NCBI RefSeq assembly: GCF_002157625.1
Contig: NZ_BDMM01000001.1
Location: 186,001 to 250,000, forward strand
Reading direction: 5' to 3'
Length of the DNA: 64,000 bases
Source: Brevundimonas sp. SH203
GTDB taxonomy: Bacteria > Pseudomonadota > Alphaproteobacteria > Caulobacterales > Caulobacteraceae
Below are positions 25,840 through 35,055 of this stretch, one piece after another. Positions within the stretch are counted from its first letter, which is position 1. Each line of letters starts with the position of its first letter. The notes under the pieces are model-generated. The model had not been told where the DNA came from, did no database searches, and saw only the letters and a list, made by a program, of their open reading frames with translations. The position numbers and the translations under genes were made by a program.

Positions 25840-25867
25840 CCCGATTTTCGTCTCCAGGAACCCCCTC

Positions 25868-26344
25868 ATGCTGAAGAGCACTACGGCTTCGTTGAAGCCG
25901 GCCGAGGTCGAGAAGAAGTGGATTCACATCGACGCCGAAGGCGTCGTCGTGGGCCGTCTCGCGACTTTCATCGCCAACCGTCTGCGCGGCAAGCACCGCG
26001 GCGACTACACCCCGCACGTCGATTGCGGCGACTATGTCGTCGTCACCAACGTCGACAAGGTGGTGTTCACCGGCAAGAAGAACACCGACAAGATCTACTA
26101 TCGCCACACCGGCCACCCCGGCGGCGTCAAGTCGACGACCCCGGAAAAGGTCCTGGGCGGTCGCTTCCCCGAGCGCGTCCTTGAAAAGGCCGTCGAGCGC
26201 ATGCTGCCCAAGGAAAGCCCTCTGGCCCGCAAGCAGATGACGCACCTGCGCCTGTTCGCCGGCGCCGCGCACGACCACGAAGCCCAGCAACCGGAAACGA
26301 TCGACTTCAAGTCGGCGTCGCCCAAGAACACCCGGAGCGTCTGA
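25868..26344 (+). CDS. rplM: 50S ribosomal protein L13
   Basis: L13 is an early-assembling protein of the large ribosomal subunit. The 158-residue product has [62 protein letters not shown] and [35 protein letters not shown], all standard. The C-terminus is a little longer than in E. coli, as usual in alphaproteobacteria. It is followed by rpsI after two bases; the pair is nearly universal. The leader contains a hairpin that may mediate autoregulation. Confidence 0.99.
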   Translation: MLKSTTASLKPAEVEKKWIHIDAEGVVVGRLATFIANRLRGKHRGDYTPHVDCGDYVVVTNVDKVVFTGKKNTDKIYYRHTGHPGGVKSTTPEKVLGGRFPERVLEKAVERMLPKESPLARKQMTHLRLFAGAAHDHEAQQPETIDFKSASPKNTRSV

Positions 26345-26346
26345 GC

Positions 26347-26841
26347 ATGACCGACGTGACCAACACCGAAACCGCCACCGGCTTCGACGCCCTGAAGGGC
26401 CTGTCGGCCTCGGCCGAGAACGACGCGCCCGTCTATGTCCAGAAGCTGGACGCCCAGGGCCGCGCCTATTCGACCGGCAAGCGCAAGAACGCCATCGCCC
26501 GCGTGTGGGTGAAGCCCGGCGCCGGCAAGATCACCGTGAACGGCAAGGACGTGGCCGCCTATTTCGCCCGTCCGGTCCTGCAGATGATGGTGGCCCAGCC
26601 GCTGAACGTCGCCGACCGCGCCACCCAGTATGACGTCGTCTGCACCGTCGAAGGTTCGGGCCTGTCGGGCCAGGCCGGCGCCATCCGCCACGGCCTGTCG
26701 CACGCCCTGACGCACTTCGAACCGGAACTGCGCAAGGTCCTGAAGCCGCACGGCTTCCTGACCCGCGACAGCCGCGTCGTCGAGCGCAAGAAGTACGGCC
26801 GCGCCAAGGCCCGCCGCAGCTTCCAGTTCTCGAAGCGCTGA
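26347..26841 (+). CDS. rpsI: 30S ribosomal protein S9
   Basis: S9 contacts the P-site tRNA through its basic tail. The 164-residue protein has an acidic alphaproteobacterial N-terminal extension (about 35 residues). The conserved body follows: [90 protein letters not shown]. The C-terminal SKR is intact. It is co-transcribed with rplM and followed by a strong terminator. Confidence 0.99.
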   Translation: MTDVTNTETATGFDALKGLSASAENDAPVYVQKLDAQGRAYSTGKRKNAIARVWVKPGAGKITVNGKDVAAYFARPVLQMMVAQPLNVADRATQYDVVCTVEGSGLSGQAGAIRHGLSHALTHFEPELRKVLKPHGFLTRDSRVVERKKYGRAKARRSFQFSKR

Positions 26842-26865
26842 TCGCGTTCACGCGGTTTGGATTTG

Positions 26866-26896
26866 GGGCGCTTCGGGAAACCGGAGCGCCCTTTTT
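26866..26896 (+). terminator. Intrinsic terminator of rplM-rpsI
   Basis: An 11-pair stem (GGGCGCTTCGG with CCGGAGCGCCC, one G-U pair) around a GAAA tetraloop is followed by TTTTTCTTTTTC. It lies 24 bases after the rpsI stop and just before argC. Confidence 0.94.
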
Positions 26897-26914
26897 CTTT
26901 TTCACGAGGCGGGC

Positions 26915-27865
26915 ATGACCCACACCATCTTCATCGACGGCGAGGCCGGCACCACGGGGCTGGAGATTCGCGAGCGGCTGGAAGCGCGCCCGGATCTGGA
27001 ACTGGTCCTGCTGGGTGATCGTCGTCGCGATGTGGAGGCGCGGCGAGAGGCCCTGAACGGCGCCGACGCCGTGATCCTGTGCCTGCCCGACGATGCGGCG
27101 CGGGAAGCCGTGGCCATGATCGAGAACCCGTCGGTGAAGGTGATCGACGCCTCGACCGCCTATCGCGTCGCGCCGGGCTGGGCCTATGGTTTTCCTGAAA
27201 TGGATGTTGGCCAGCGCGACCTGATCGCCCGCTCCCAGTTCGTGTCGAACCCCGGCTGCTATCCGACCGGCTTCATCGGCCTGATGCGGCCTCTGGTAAA
27301 GGCGGGACTGGTTCCGGCCGCTTATCCCGTCACGGTCAATGCGGTCTCGGGCTATTCCGGCGGCGGCAAGGCCATGATCGCCGAGTTCGAGGCGGCCCCC
27401 AAAAACAGAGAGGGCGCTGCGACCGTCTATCGCGCCTATGGCCTGACGCTGAAGCACAAGCATGTGCCCGAAATGACCAAACATACGGGGCTGAGCCGCG
27501 ACGTCCTGTTCACGCCCGCCGTCGGCGCCTATCGCCAGGGGATGCTGGTCGAGGTTCCGTTGCATCTGGGCGCGCTGCCGGAAACGCCTTCAGTCGAGCG
27601 GCTGCACGGCGCCCTGGTCGAGGCCTATGACGGCCAGCGCTTCGTCGAGGTCGCGGACCTGGAGGAGATCGAGGCCATGACCGGCATCGAGCCCGAGGGC
27701 CTGAACGGCACCAACCGCCTGCGGCTGCATGTGTTCGGCGATCGCAACGGCGAACAGGCGCGCTTGGTCGCCCTGCTCGACAATCTGGGCAAGGGCGCCT
27801 CGGGCGCGGCGGTGCAGAACCTGAACATCATGCTGGGTCTGGACGAGACGACGGGCCTGATCTGA
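26915..27865 (+). CDS. argC: N-acetyl-gamma-glutamyl-phosphate reductase, type 2
   Basis: ArgC reduces N-acetylglutamyl phosphate to the semialdehyde in arginine synthesis. The 316-residue protein is of the shorter type 2 class: TIFIDGEAGTTGLEIRERL (nucleotide binding), VIDASTAYRVAPGWAYGFPEM and the catalytic cysteine in SNPGCYPTGF (Cys115), then VNAVSGYSGGGKAMI and LKHKHVPEM. The ATG follows CACGAGGCGGGC. In relatives it also lies just after rpsI. Confidence 0.97.
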   Translation: MTHTIFIDGEAGTTGLEIRERLEARPDLELVLLGDRRRDVEARREALNGADAVILCLPDDAAREAVAMIENPSVKVIDASTAYRVAPGWAYGFPEMDVGQRDLIARSQFVSNPGCYPTGFIGLMRPLVKAGLVPAAYPVTVNAVSGYSGGGKAMIAEFEAAPKNREGAATVYRAYGLTLKHKHVPEMTKHTGLSRDVLFTPAVGAYRQGMLVEVPLHLGALPETPSVERLHGALVEAYDGQRFVEVADLEEIEAMTGIEPEGLNGTNRLRLHVFGDRNGEQARLVALLDNLGKGASGAAVQNLNIMLGLDETTGLI

Positions 27866-27906
27866 GCCGTTGAAACCAGTCGGCGTCGGCCGTCGTATCA
27901 GGGACT

Positions 27907-28410
27907 ATGACCCAGTCCCTGATCCTGCATCGCCGGGGCCTTCTGATGGGCGCCGGCGCGCTCGCCCTTTCCGCCTGTTCGCCCGAAACGTCCCAAGCCG
28001 GGCAGGGGGCCTACGCCGCCTCGCCCTATCGCCGGGTGTCGGATGCGGACTGGCGACGACGCCTGGGCGACGCCGCCTGGCGCGTCATGCGGCACGAGGC
28101 GACCGAACGCCCCTATTCCAGCCCTCTGAACGATCAGCACGCGCGCGGCGCCTTTGTCTGCAAGGGTTGCGACCTGCCGCTGTTCCGGTCGGAATGGAAG
28201 TTCGATTCCCACACCGGCTGGCCCAGCTTCTATGATGTGTTCGGCGCCAACATCGGCAGGAAGCGCGATCTGGCCATCGGCGTTCCGCGCACCGAATACC
28301 ACTGCGCCCGCTGCCTGGCGCATCAGGGTCATGTTTTCCCCGACGGTCCACGTCCGACCGGCCTGCGCTTCTGCAACAACGGTCTGGCGCTGAAGTTCGT
28401 GGCCGCCTAG
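27907..28410 (+). CDS. msrB: Peptide-methionine (R)-S-oxide reductase, exported lipoprotein form
   Basis: MsrB reduces methionine-R-sulfoxide in proteins. The 167-residue product has a twin-arginine-like lipoprotein signal (LILHRRGLLMGAGALALSAC; lipobox LSAC, Cys24), so it probably works in the periplasm attached to a membrane. The zinc cysteines are Cys85/Cys88 (CKGC) and Cys133/Cys136 (CARC). The catalytic cysteine is in LRFCNNG (Cys156), a slight variant of the usual RYC(V/I)NS. Domain length is normal. Its TAG stop overlaps the stop of the convergent gene in the sequence CTAG. Confidence 0.93.
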   Translation: MTQSLILHRRGLLMGAGALALSACSPETSQAGQGAYAASPYRRVSDADWRRRLGDAAWRVMRHEATERPYSSPLNDQHARGAFVCKGCDLPLFRSEWKFDSHTGWPSFYDVFGANIGRKRDLAIGVPRTEYHCARCLAHQGHVFPDGPRPTGLRFCNNGLALKFVAA

Positions 28411-28781
28411 CGGTTCGCCCGGATTGCGGACTCCACTGTCGCGCCGAAGACGACCGAGGCGATGATGACCAGGAGGCCGTAGTCGTGACCGGCGAAAAAG
28501 ACTGGCGCGCAGGCCATGGCGATGATCATCAGCGGAAACAGTCCCGACCAGACGGCCGTGCCCGGCGCATCCGCATGGATCATCGGTTGGACCGCCGGAC
28601 GCTTCATCATGCTCGCCACCCGGCCGTTCAGCAGCACGAAGCCCCCGGCGCAGATCACCGCCGACAGGATGTATTTCAGCGTATTGTCCGGCTCGCCGAA
28701 GACGTTGGCGGTCATGACCAGAAGCGCCAGTGCGACGCCCGTGCTGAGCGCCAGAAGGGCGTTCGGTTCGATACGGTTCAA
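28407..28781 (-). CDS. Hypothetical four-helix membrane protein coupled to phaC
   Basis: This 124-residue protein has four hydrophobic segments (about 8-27, 36-53, 78-96 and 100-118) and few charged residues. I do not recognise a family; the layout VWSGLFPLMIIAMACAPVFFAGHDYGLLVIIASVVFGATVES is that of a small integral membrane protein. It starts with TTG at 28781, overlapping the phaC stop (TTGA), so it is probably translated after phaC on the same message. The stop shares CTAG with msrB. Confidence 0.62.
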   Translation of the reverse strand: MNRIEPNALLALSTGVALALLVMTANVFGEPDNTLKYILSAVICAGGFVLLNGRVASMMKRPAVQPMIHADAPGTAVWSGLFPLMIIAMACAPVFFAGHDYGLLVIIASVVFGATVESAIRANR

Positions 28782-30721
28782 GACTTCACTTTCACATAGC
28801 TGCCGGGCGCCGGCTCGATGGGCTTCAGCGGGCCCTTCGACGGATCACGCGCGGGGATCGACTTGCCGGACCGCATGGCCAGCCACGCCGCCCAATGCTC
28901 CCACCAACTGCCGGGATGTTCTTCGGCGCCCGCCTGCCATTCCGCCAGGGTGTCGGGCAGGGCGGGGTTGGTCCAGTGCTGATATTTGCGCGCCGCCGGG
29001 GCGTTGATGACGCCGGCGATATGGCCCGATCCCGCCAGGGTGAAGGTCACGTCCGAGCCGCCGAACAGCCGCGCCGAACGATAGACCGAGTTCATCGGCG
29101 CGATATGGTCCTCGCGGCTGGCCTGGAAATACAGCGGGATTTTCACCTTCGACAGATCGGCCGTCAGCCCGCCGATCTCGAACTCGCCCCTGGCCAGGGC
29201 GTTGGCCCCATACATCTGGCGCAGATAGGCCAGGTGCAGCGCCTTGGGCATCCGCGTCTGGTCCGCGTTCCAGAACAACAGGTCGAAGGCCGGCGGGTCC
29301 TTGCCCAGCAGATAGTTGCTGATGAAGAAGGACCAGATCAGGTCGTTGGAGCGCAGGGCGTTGAACGTCTCGGCCATCGCCGCACCGGGCAGGACGCCGC
29401 CCGCCGCATCCATCTGACGCTCGATCTCGGCGATCCAGTGTTCGTCGGTGAACAGCAGCAGGTCGCCCGCCTCGGCGAAATCGTGCTGGGCGGCGAAGAA
29501 GGTGGCGGCGGCGATCCGGTTGTCCCCCTTGGCCGCCATATGGGCCAGCCCCGCGCCCAGCAGGGTGCCGCCGATACAGTAGCCGACGGCGTTCAGCTGT
29601 TTCGTCCCGGCCTGCTCCAGCGTCTTTTCGACGGCGCGATAGACGCCCTTTTCGAGATAGTCGTCGAAGCCGAAACCGGCCTTGTCGCGATCCGGGTTCA
29701 CCCAGGAACAGACGAACACCGTGAACCCTTGCGCCGACAGCCAGCGGATCAGCGAGTTCGCGGGCTGCAGGTCCATGATGTAGAATTTGTTGATCCACGG
29801 CGGGAAGATCAGCAGCGGAATCTCGTGCTGCGTCTCGCCGGTCGGCGCATACTGAATCAGTTCGAACAGTTCGTCGCGCCAGACGACCTGGCCCGGCGCG
29901 GTGGCGACATTCTCGCCCACGACGAACTTGCCGTAATCGGCCTGGCTGATCCGCAGCGATCCGCCGCCCCGTTCCAGATCGGCGGCGAAGTTCTGCATCC
30001 CCTTGACCAGGGATTCGCCGCTGGTCTCGGCCAGGGCCTTCAGCGCCACGGGGTTCGAGGCCAGGAAGTTCGAGGGCGAGAAGGCGTCGGTCAGCAGCCG
30101 GGTGAAGAACTGGGCGCGGCGTTTCACCGCCGGATCGACGTCCTCGACCCCCGCGACCAGCCCGTTCATCCAGTCCGACGTCAGCAGATAGGACCGCCGC
30201 ATCATGTCGAACATCGGGTTTTCCGACCAGGCCGGGTCCTTGAACCGCTTGTCGGCCGGCGCGGGATCGGGCGTCTCGCCCGCCGCCTGACGCGCGGTGC
30301 TGCTCCACAGGTCCATATAGCGGCCGAACAGGTCGGCCTGGGCCTGAAACAGCTTTTCGGGACGCGCGGCCAGGCTGGTCATCACCGATGTCATGGCCGG
30401 GCCGACGTTGAACGGATCGGGCGTCAGCGCCGGCGAGCCGTCCGGGTTTTTCGCCGCCTGGCTCAGCGCGGCCTCGGCCATCGCGCCCTGGGCCATCATC
30501 GCCGCCCTGGCCAGGTTGAGCGACAGAGTCTCGATCAGCGCCGCCTGTTCCGCGCCCGGAAAGGCGGGTTGCGGCTCATTGGCCGGCGGCGGAGTTTCCG
30601 GCTCGGCCTGTGGCTTCGGTTTGGGTTGACGCGGTGGGCGCGGCTTGGCGGAGGTGGGGCGGCCGGCCTTGCGCGCCGGCTGAGGGGTCGCATCTTTGGG
30701 GGGCGGGGGAGGCTTGGCCAT
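28778..30721 (-). CDS. phaC: Class I poly(3-hydroxyalkanoate) synthase
   Basis: PhaC polymerises hydroxyacyl-CoA into storage polyester granules. The 647-residue protein has the class I architecture: an N-terminal domain (about 60-300) and an alpha/beta-hydrolase domain with the catalytic triad Cys382 (AVGYCIGGTLLG), Asp538 (ASREDHIAP) and His567 (GSGHIAGVIN). Residues 1-55 form an unusual Pro/Lys/Ala-rich extension without predicted structure. The ATG at 30721 follows GAAGGACG; an in-frame ATG at 30760 is possible. No phaA or phaB is near. The next gene, a small membrane protein, is translationally coupled. The granule-binding role is inferred from family. Confidence 0.96.
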   Translation of the reverse strand: MAKPPPPPKDATPQPARKAGRPTSAKPRPPRQPKPKPQAEPETPPPANEPQPAFPGAEQAALIETLSLNLARAAMMAQGAMAEAALSQAAKNPDGSPALTPDPFNVGPAMTSVMTSLAARPEKLFQAQADLFGRYMDLWSSTARQAAGETPDPAPADKRFKDPAWSENPMFDMMRRSYLLTSDWMNGLVAGVEDVDPAVKRRAQFFTRLLTDAFSPSNFLASNPVALKALAETSGESLVKGMQNFAADLERGGGSLRISQADYGKFVVGENVATAPGQVVWRDELFELIQYAPTGETQHEIPLLIFPPWINKFYIMDLQPANSLIRWLSAQGFTVFVCSWVNPDRDKAGFGFDDYLEKGVYRAVEKTLEQAGTKQLNAVGYCIGGTLLGAGLAHMAAKGDNRIAAATFFAAQHDFAEAGDLLLFTDEHWIAEIERQMDAAGGVLPGAAMAETFNALRSNDLIWSFFISNYLLGKDPPAFDLLFWNADQTRMPKALHLAYLRQMYGANALARGEFEIGGLTADLSKVKIPLYFQASREDHIAPMNSVYRSARLFGGSDVTFTLAGSGHIAGVINAPAARKYQHWTNPALPDTLAEWQAGAEEHPGSWWEHWAAWLAMRSGKSIPARDPSKGPLKPIEPAPGSYVKVKS

Positions 30722-30805
30722 GATCGTCCTTCGCGCTTCCTGCGCCGCGGGCTGGTTCATCCGCCCTTCCGCGCGGGCCCATGATGGCATAAGACCGACC
30801 GGGAA

Positions 30806-31255
30806 ATGAACGCGCCGATTTCGAAAAAGATGACCCCGATCGCCGCAGTCGCGATCACGGGGGCGCTCGCCGCCTGCTCCGGCGGTCTGTCCGCCAGGAC
30901 CGACGCGACATCGCCGCTGGCGCCGCGCGTGCAGGAACTGGTTGACTCCAATCGCCACTATCCCCGCTGGGAGGATTTCCCCGCCGCCCCGACCGGCCTG
31001 CCGGATGTGCGTCAGGTGGCGGCCGACGCCCGGCGGCTTCAGGCCGACAATGCGACCCTGACCGGCGAGATCGCCCGCATCGACTGGACCCTGAACGATC
31101 CGGCGGCTCTCGCCGCCCAGATCACCGCCAGGGTCGCGGCCGCGCCCGTGTCGCCCGACGCCGCCCGCACCCAGGCCGAGATCGAAGCCTTCGCCCAGAG
31201 CCTGCGCGACCGGGCCAAGGCGCCGCCGCCCCTCGACTGCCGCCCGGCGCGGTGA
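30806..31255 (+). CDS. Hypothetical lipoprotein
   Basis: This 149-residue protein has a lipoprotein signal: MTPIAAVAITGALAAC after a short basic start (lipobox LAAC near residues 21-24). The mature part contains HYPRWEDFPAAPTGLPDVRQV followed by two helices rich in Ala and Arg (about 75-140), probably a coiled coil. Its pattern PRWEDFPAAP is shared, as I recall, by small alphaproteobacterial lipoproteins of unknown role. It is divergent from phaC and overlaps or abuts recJ, with which it is probably co-transcribed. A second ATG at 30830 is possible. Confidence 0.72.
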   Translation: MNAPISKKMTPIAAVAITGALAACSGGLSARTDATSPLAPRVQELVDSNRHYPRWEDFPAAPTGLPDVRQVAADARRLQADNATLTGEIARIDWTLNDPAALAAQITARVAAAPVSPDAARTQAEIEAFAQSLRDRAKAPPPLDCRPAR

Positions 31256-31305
31256 AATCCCTGCGGGCGGTCGCCTTGGCGGCAGAATCCGCCGATGATG
31301 CGCCG

Positions 31306-33117
31306 ATGGCTGACGACAGCGCCGCAAAGACCCTGAACGCCTTTCTGGGCGTATCCCGATCCCTGTCCGGCCGCGCCTGGCGACAGAGGCCGGCCGATGC
31401 GGCGGTCGTGCGCGCCCATATGCAGGCATTGGGGCTGGACGAGGTGCTGGCCCGCGCCCTGGCTTCGCGCGGCGTGCGGGCCGAACACGGCGCGGACTTC
31501 CTGACGCCGACCCTGCGGGCCCTTTTTCCCGATCCGTCCAGCTTCATGGACATGGATGCGGCGGTCGAGGCAATCCTCGATGCGCTTCAGGCCAGGGCCA
31601 GCGTCCATGTGTTCGCCGACTACGATGTGGACGGCGCCTCCAGCGCGGCGCTGCTGGTGCGCTGGTTCCGGGCCATGGGGCATGAACTGCCCATCTATGT
31701 TCCCGACCGCCTGACCGAGGGCTACGGCCCAAGCGCCAGGGCCTTCGACACCCTGAAAGCGTCGGGCGCGGATCTGGTGATCACGGTCGACTGCGGCGCC
31801 GCCGCGAACGAGGCCCTGGCCCATGCGGCCGCCATCGCCCTGAACGTCGTCGTCATCGACCACCATATGATGCGCAGCGAGCCGCCCACCGCCTTGGCGG
31901 TCGTCAATCCCAACCGGCCCGGCTGCAATTCGGGCCAGGGCAATCTGGCGGCGGCGGGCGTGGTCTTCGTGCTTCTGGCCGCCCTGAACCGCGAGGCGCG
32001 CAGGCGCGGCCTGTTCGCCGACAGGCCCGAGCCCGACATTCGCCAGTGGCTGGACCTGGCGGCGCTTGGCGCCATCTGCGACGTCACCGGACTGACCGGC
32101 TTCAACCGCGCCCTGACCGGCCTGGGGCTGAAGGTGATGAGCGACTGGCGCAATCCGGGTCTGCGCGCGCTGCTGACTGCGGCCGGCGCCGAGCCGGGTC
32201 CGGCCAAGAGCAATCATGCGGGCTTCATCCTGGGGCCGCGAATCAACGCCGGCGGACGGATCGGCCGCTCCGATCTCGGTGCGCGGCTGCTGTCGACCGA
32301 CGACCCCAGGGAGGCCGAGGCCCTGGCTATCGAACTGGACGCGCTGAACCTGTCGCGGCGCGAGGTCGAGCGGGCCGTGACCGAGGCGGCCGTGCGCAGG
32401 GTCGAGGCGACCGGCGCCCATGCCGACGACAGCGCCGTGGTCGTGGTCGCCGGCGAGGACTGGCATCCCGGCGTGGTCGGCATCGTCGCGGGGCGGCTGC
32501 GTGAACGATGGCGCAAGCCCGTCATCGTCGTCGGCGTCGATCCCGTCACGGGCATCGGAAAAGGCTCCGGCCGGTCGCAACCCGGCATGAATCTGGGCCG
32601 CGCCATTCAGGCGGCTTGGGAGGGCGGCGTCCTGATCGCCGGCGGCGGCCACGCCATGGCGGCGGGTCTGACGATGGACGGCGCGCGTTTGACGGAACTG
32701 ACCCGGTTCCTGAACGACCGGCTGGCAAGCGAACGGCTCGAAGCGGTGGCGCAGGATGCGCTGGAGATCGACGCCCTGATCGATCCGGCGGCCGCGACGC
32801 GCGCCCTGTTCGATTCGTTCGAACGCCTGGCGCCTTTCGGTCCCGCCAATCCCGAACCCACCTTCGCGCTCAGCGGCGTCCAGGCGCGCGAGCCCGTGGC
32901 GATGAACGGCGGCCATGTGCGGTGCCGTCTGGTCGGGCCGGATGGCGCCGCCGTGCGGGCCATCGCCTGGCGCTGCGCCGATCTGCCGACCGGACAGGCT
33001 CTGCTGGCGGGGCAGGGGGGCTTGAGCGTGGTCGGGCGTCTGAAGGCCGACGACTGGAACGGCCGCAAGGGCGTACAGTTCGAGATCGAGGACGTCTCCG
33101 ATCCCCGGATGATCTGA
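31306..33117 (+). CDS. recJ: Single-stranded-DNA-specific exonuclease RecJ
   Basis: RecJ degrades single-stranded DNA 5' to 3' in recombination and repair. The 603-residue protein has the DHH phosphoesterase motifs VHVFADYDVDGASSAALL, VITVDCGAAANEA, VVVIDHHMM and later NAGGRIGRSDLGARLL. The DHHA1/OB part has VVVVAGEDWHPGVVGIVAGRL and GGGHAMAAGLTM. The ATG at 31306 starts shortly before AFLGVSRSLSGRAW, the family's first conserved block; a GTG at 31252 overlapping the previous stop would add 18 residues. No clear ribosome-binding site favours either. tRNA-Glu follows. Confidence 0.95.
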   Translation: MADDSAAKTLNAFLGVSRSLSGRAWRQRPADAAVVRAHMQALGLDEVLARALASRGVRAEHGADFLTPTLRALFPDPSSFMDMDAAVEAILDALQARASVHVFADYDVDGASSAALLVRWFRAMGHELPIYVPDRLTEGYGPSARAFDTLKASGADLVITVDCGAAANEALAHAAAIALNVVVIDHHMMRSEPPTALAVVNPNRPGCNSGQGNLAAAGVVFVLLAALNREARRRGLFADRPEPDIRQWLDLAALGAICDVTGLTGFNRALTGLGLKVMSDWRNPGLRALLTAAGAEPGPAKSNHAGFILGPRINAGGRIGRSDLGARLLSTDDPREAEALAIELDALNLSRREVERAVTEAAVRRVEATGAHADDSAVVVVAGEDWHPGVVGIVAGRLRERWRKPVIVVGVDPVTGIGKGSGRSQPGMNLGRAIQAAWEGGVLIAGGGHAMAAGLTMDGARLTELTRFLNDRLASERLEAVAQDALEIDALIDPAAATRALFDSFERLAPFGPANPEPTFALSGVQAREPVAMNGGHVRCRLVGPDGAAVRAIAWRCADLPTGQALLAGQGGLSVVGRLKADDWNGRKGVQFEIEDVSDPRMI

Positions 33118-33193
33118 CCGCGTCCAAAAAACTGAAAATCCAAGCTTGCACCGCTTCGAGGGCGCGGCTATATCGCCGGCTCTCCCGCGCAGC

Positions 33194-33268
33194 GGTCCCT
33201 TCGTCTATCGGTTAGGACGTCAGGTTTTCAACCTGAAAAGAGGGGTTCGACTCCCCTAGGGACTGCCA
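33194..33268 (+). tRNA. tRNA-Glu (UUC)
   Basis: This is a 75-base cloverleaf with the CCA end encoded. Acceptor GGTCCCT pairs with AGGGACT, the anticodon stem TCAGG/CCTGA frames TTTTCAA with anticodon TTC, and the T arm is AGGGGTTCGACTCCCCT. It reads GAA/GAG. Confidence 0.96.
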
Positions 33269-33464
33269 CGCGGGCAGGCCAGCCATCGAGCCGAACGGCT
33301 CTGGCACGCCCTATTCCCTTCGTGAAACTCATATCATCGGCTTCGACGTCGTGGTTCCGACCGCGCGGGGATCCAGCGGCGGCGGCCGATATCGTTAATC
33401 TTCATCCCTCGCGTGAATTTTCCGCTTTTCAAACTTTCGCGGAACGGTGTTAAACATAGCCCGA

Positions 33465-33483
33465 GTCCGCTGGAGGCGCGGAC
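33465..33483 (+). promoter_or_regulatory. Hairpin in the leader of the cold-shock gene
   Basis: A 6-base perfect stem (GTCCGC/GCGGAC) shows GGAGG in its 7-base loop, 12 bases before the TTG start. The leader between tRNA-Glu and this gene is about 227 bases and has no other gene. Temperature-dependent exposure of the loop is possible but not shown. Confidence 0.35.
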
Positions 33484-33495
33484 GGGGGTTCTAAG

Positions 33496-34029
33496 TTGTC
33501 TGACTACAGCGAGATGGAGACGGCGCCGACAGTTCGCGTCATCGGCCGGGTGAAATGGTTCGATGCGGTAAAGGGCTACGGCTTCATCGTTCCTGACGAT
33601 CCGACGCTGACGGAAATGCGTGACGTGCTGCTGCACATCAGCAGCCTGAGAGACCTCGGACGCGATTCGGCGGACGAAGGCGCGCCAATCACTTGCGATT
33701 GCGTCAAACGGCCCAAGGGCTGGCAGACGGTGGCGATCCACGACCTGGGCCAGGGCGAGGCGGCGACGCCCGTTCGTCGCGCGTCCCAGCCGGCGATCCA
33801 GGCCAGCGTCCCGGACGAGGATCTGGAGACCGCCCTGGTCAAATGGTTCAATCGCACCAAGGGCTACGGATTCGTCGTGCGCGATCGCGAGCCAGGCGAT
33901 ATCTTCGTCCATATCGAGACGCTGCGTCGCTGCGGCCTGGACGATCTGGTTCCCGGCGATACGGTGCGGGTGCGATTCGCCGATGGTCCCAAGGGCCTGG
34001 TGGTCGCGGACATCAGAACGGGCGGCTGA
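33496..34029 (+). CDS. Cold-shock protein with two cold-shock domains
   Basis: This 177-residue protein contains two cold-shock domains joined by a linker rich in Ala/Arg/Gln. The first (about 14-80) has [19 protein letters not shown] and VLLHISSL. The second (about 113-175) has [18 protein letters not shown] and DIFVHIETL, that is, RNP1/RNP2-type RNA-binding motifs. Two-domain members (CspC/CspD) are known in Caulobacter, where some respond to stationary phase rather than cold. The start is TTG at 33496 after GGGGGTTCTAAG; ATG at 33514 is an alternative. DUF192 follows after 23 bases. Confidence 0.92.
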   Translation: MSDYSEMETAPTVRVIGRVKWFDAVKGYGFIVPDDPTLTEMRDVLLHISSLRDLGRDSADEGAPITCDCVKRPKGWQTVAIHDLGQGEAATPVRRASQPAIQASVPDEDLETALVKWFNRTKGYGFVVRDREPGDIFVHIETLRRCGLDDLVPGDTVRVRFADGPKGLVVADIRTGG

Positions 34030-34052
34030 GACCCGGCGCCCAGGAGAGGCGC

Positions 34053-34532
34053 ATGATCGACGCGACCAGACGACTGATTCTCGCCGCCATGTTGACGCTG
34101 GCGGTCGCAGGCTGCGCGGCCAAGGCGCCGACCGGACCCAATGGCGAGCCGCTGCAGAGCCTGGCCATCGTCACCACGTCCGGCGAGCATCAATTCTGGG
34201 TCGAGATCGCCGATGACGAAACCGAACGTCAGCGCGGCCTGATGTTCCGTCCGCCGCTGGAGGCGGATCGCGGCATGCTGTTCCAATGGCCCGGCGAGGC
34301 GCCCCGCGAGCAGAGCTTCTGGATGCGCAACACGCCGAGTTCGCTGGACATTCTGTACATCAACCCGCAGGGGCGGATCGTCTCCATCGCATCGCACGCG
34401 ACGCCGTTCTCGGAGGCGCCGATCCCGTCGAACGGCGCGGCCAACGGGGTGCTGGAACTGCGCGCGGGCCGCGCGGCCGAGATCAACGCCCAGCCCGGCG
34501 ACAAAGTTTTGCACCCTTACTTCAAGCCTTGA
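34053..34532 (+). CDS. DUF192 family lipoprotein
   Basis: This 159-residue protein has a lipoprotein signal ([21 protein letters not shown], lipobox VAGC). The DUF192 domain follows: [69 protein letters not shown] and GDKV. The fold is a compact beta barrel; no biochemical role is established to my knowledge. The ATG follows AGGAGAGGCGC. It lies after the cold-shock gene and before tRNA-Pro. Confidence 0.9.
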   Translation: MIDATRRLILAAMLTLAVAGCAAKAPTGPNGEPLQSLAIVTTSGEHQFWVEIADDETERQRGLMFRPPLEADRGMLFQWPGEAPREQSFWMRNTPSSLDILYINPQGRIVSIASHATPFSEAPIPSNGAANGVLELRAGRAAEINAQPGDKVLHPYFKP

Positions 34533-34577
34533 TTGCGGTTTGCCGCGCGAAGTGCCAATAGGGCGCTCCGTTCGGTC

Positions 34578-34654
<77 letters not shown>

Positions 34655-34730
34655 ACGGAAGGCCGCTGGATTCCGCATCCGGCGCGCGTTATGGCAGGGG
34701 CGAAAGCCCGCCGTTGTTGAGGACCCGCCC

Positions 34731-35036
34731 ATGCTCGCTCGCATCTACCGCCCGGCCAAGACCGCGATGCAGTCGGGCAAGGCCAAGAGCCGCGACTGGC
34801 GGCTGGAGTTCGAACCGGCTTCGGCGCGCACCCTGGACCCTTTGATGGGCTGGACCAGCTCGACCGACATGAACGGTCAGGTCCGCCTGAACTTCGATTC
34901 GAAGGAAGAGGCGGTCGAATACGCCGAGCGCCACGGCATCGCCTTCCGCCTGCATGAGCCGAACGATCCGCCGATGATCATCAAGGCCTATGCCGACAAC
35001 TTCGCCACCAACCGCAAGCAATCCTGGACGCACTGA
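34731..35036 (+). CDS. NADH dehydrogenase accessory subunit, NDUFS4 family
   Basis: This 101-residue protein matches the ETC complex I subunit family (18 kDa, NDUFS4), an accessory subunit of respiratory complex I shared by alphaproteobacteria and mitochondria. Visible family features are [47 protein letters not shown] and the C-terminal end. The ATG at 34731 follows GAGGACCCGCCC; the frame is open through the upstream tRNA, but that part is not protein-like. It lies between two tRNA genes. Confidence 0.93.
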   Translation: MLARIYRPAKTAMQSGKAKSRDWRLEFEPASARTLDPLMGWTSSTDMNGQVRLNFDSKEEAVEYAERHGIAFRLHEPNDPPMIIKAYADNFATNRKQSWTH

Positions 35037-35055
35037 CGCCCGCGTCCGGCCCAAA

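Noticed and set aside
31039..32916. A 625-codon open frame on the minus strand across recJ
   Set aside because: It is the reverse shadow of recJ, with no domain and an Ala/Gly/Arg/His-rich composition typical of antisense frames in GC-rich DNA.
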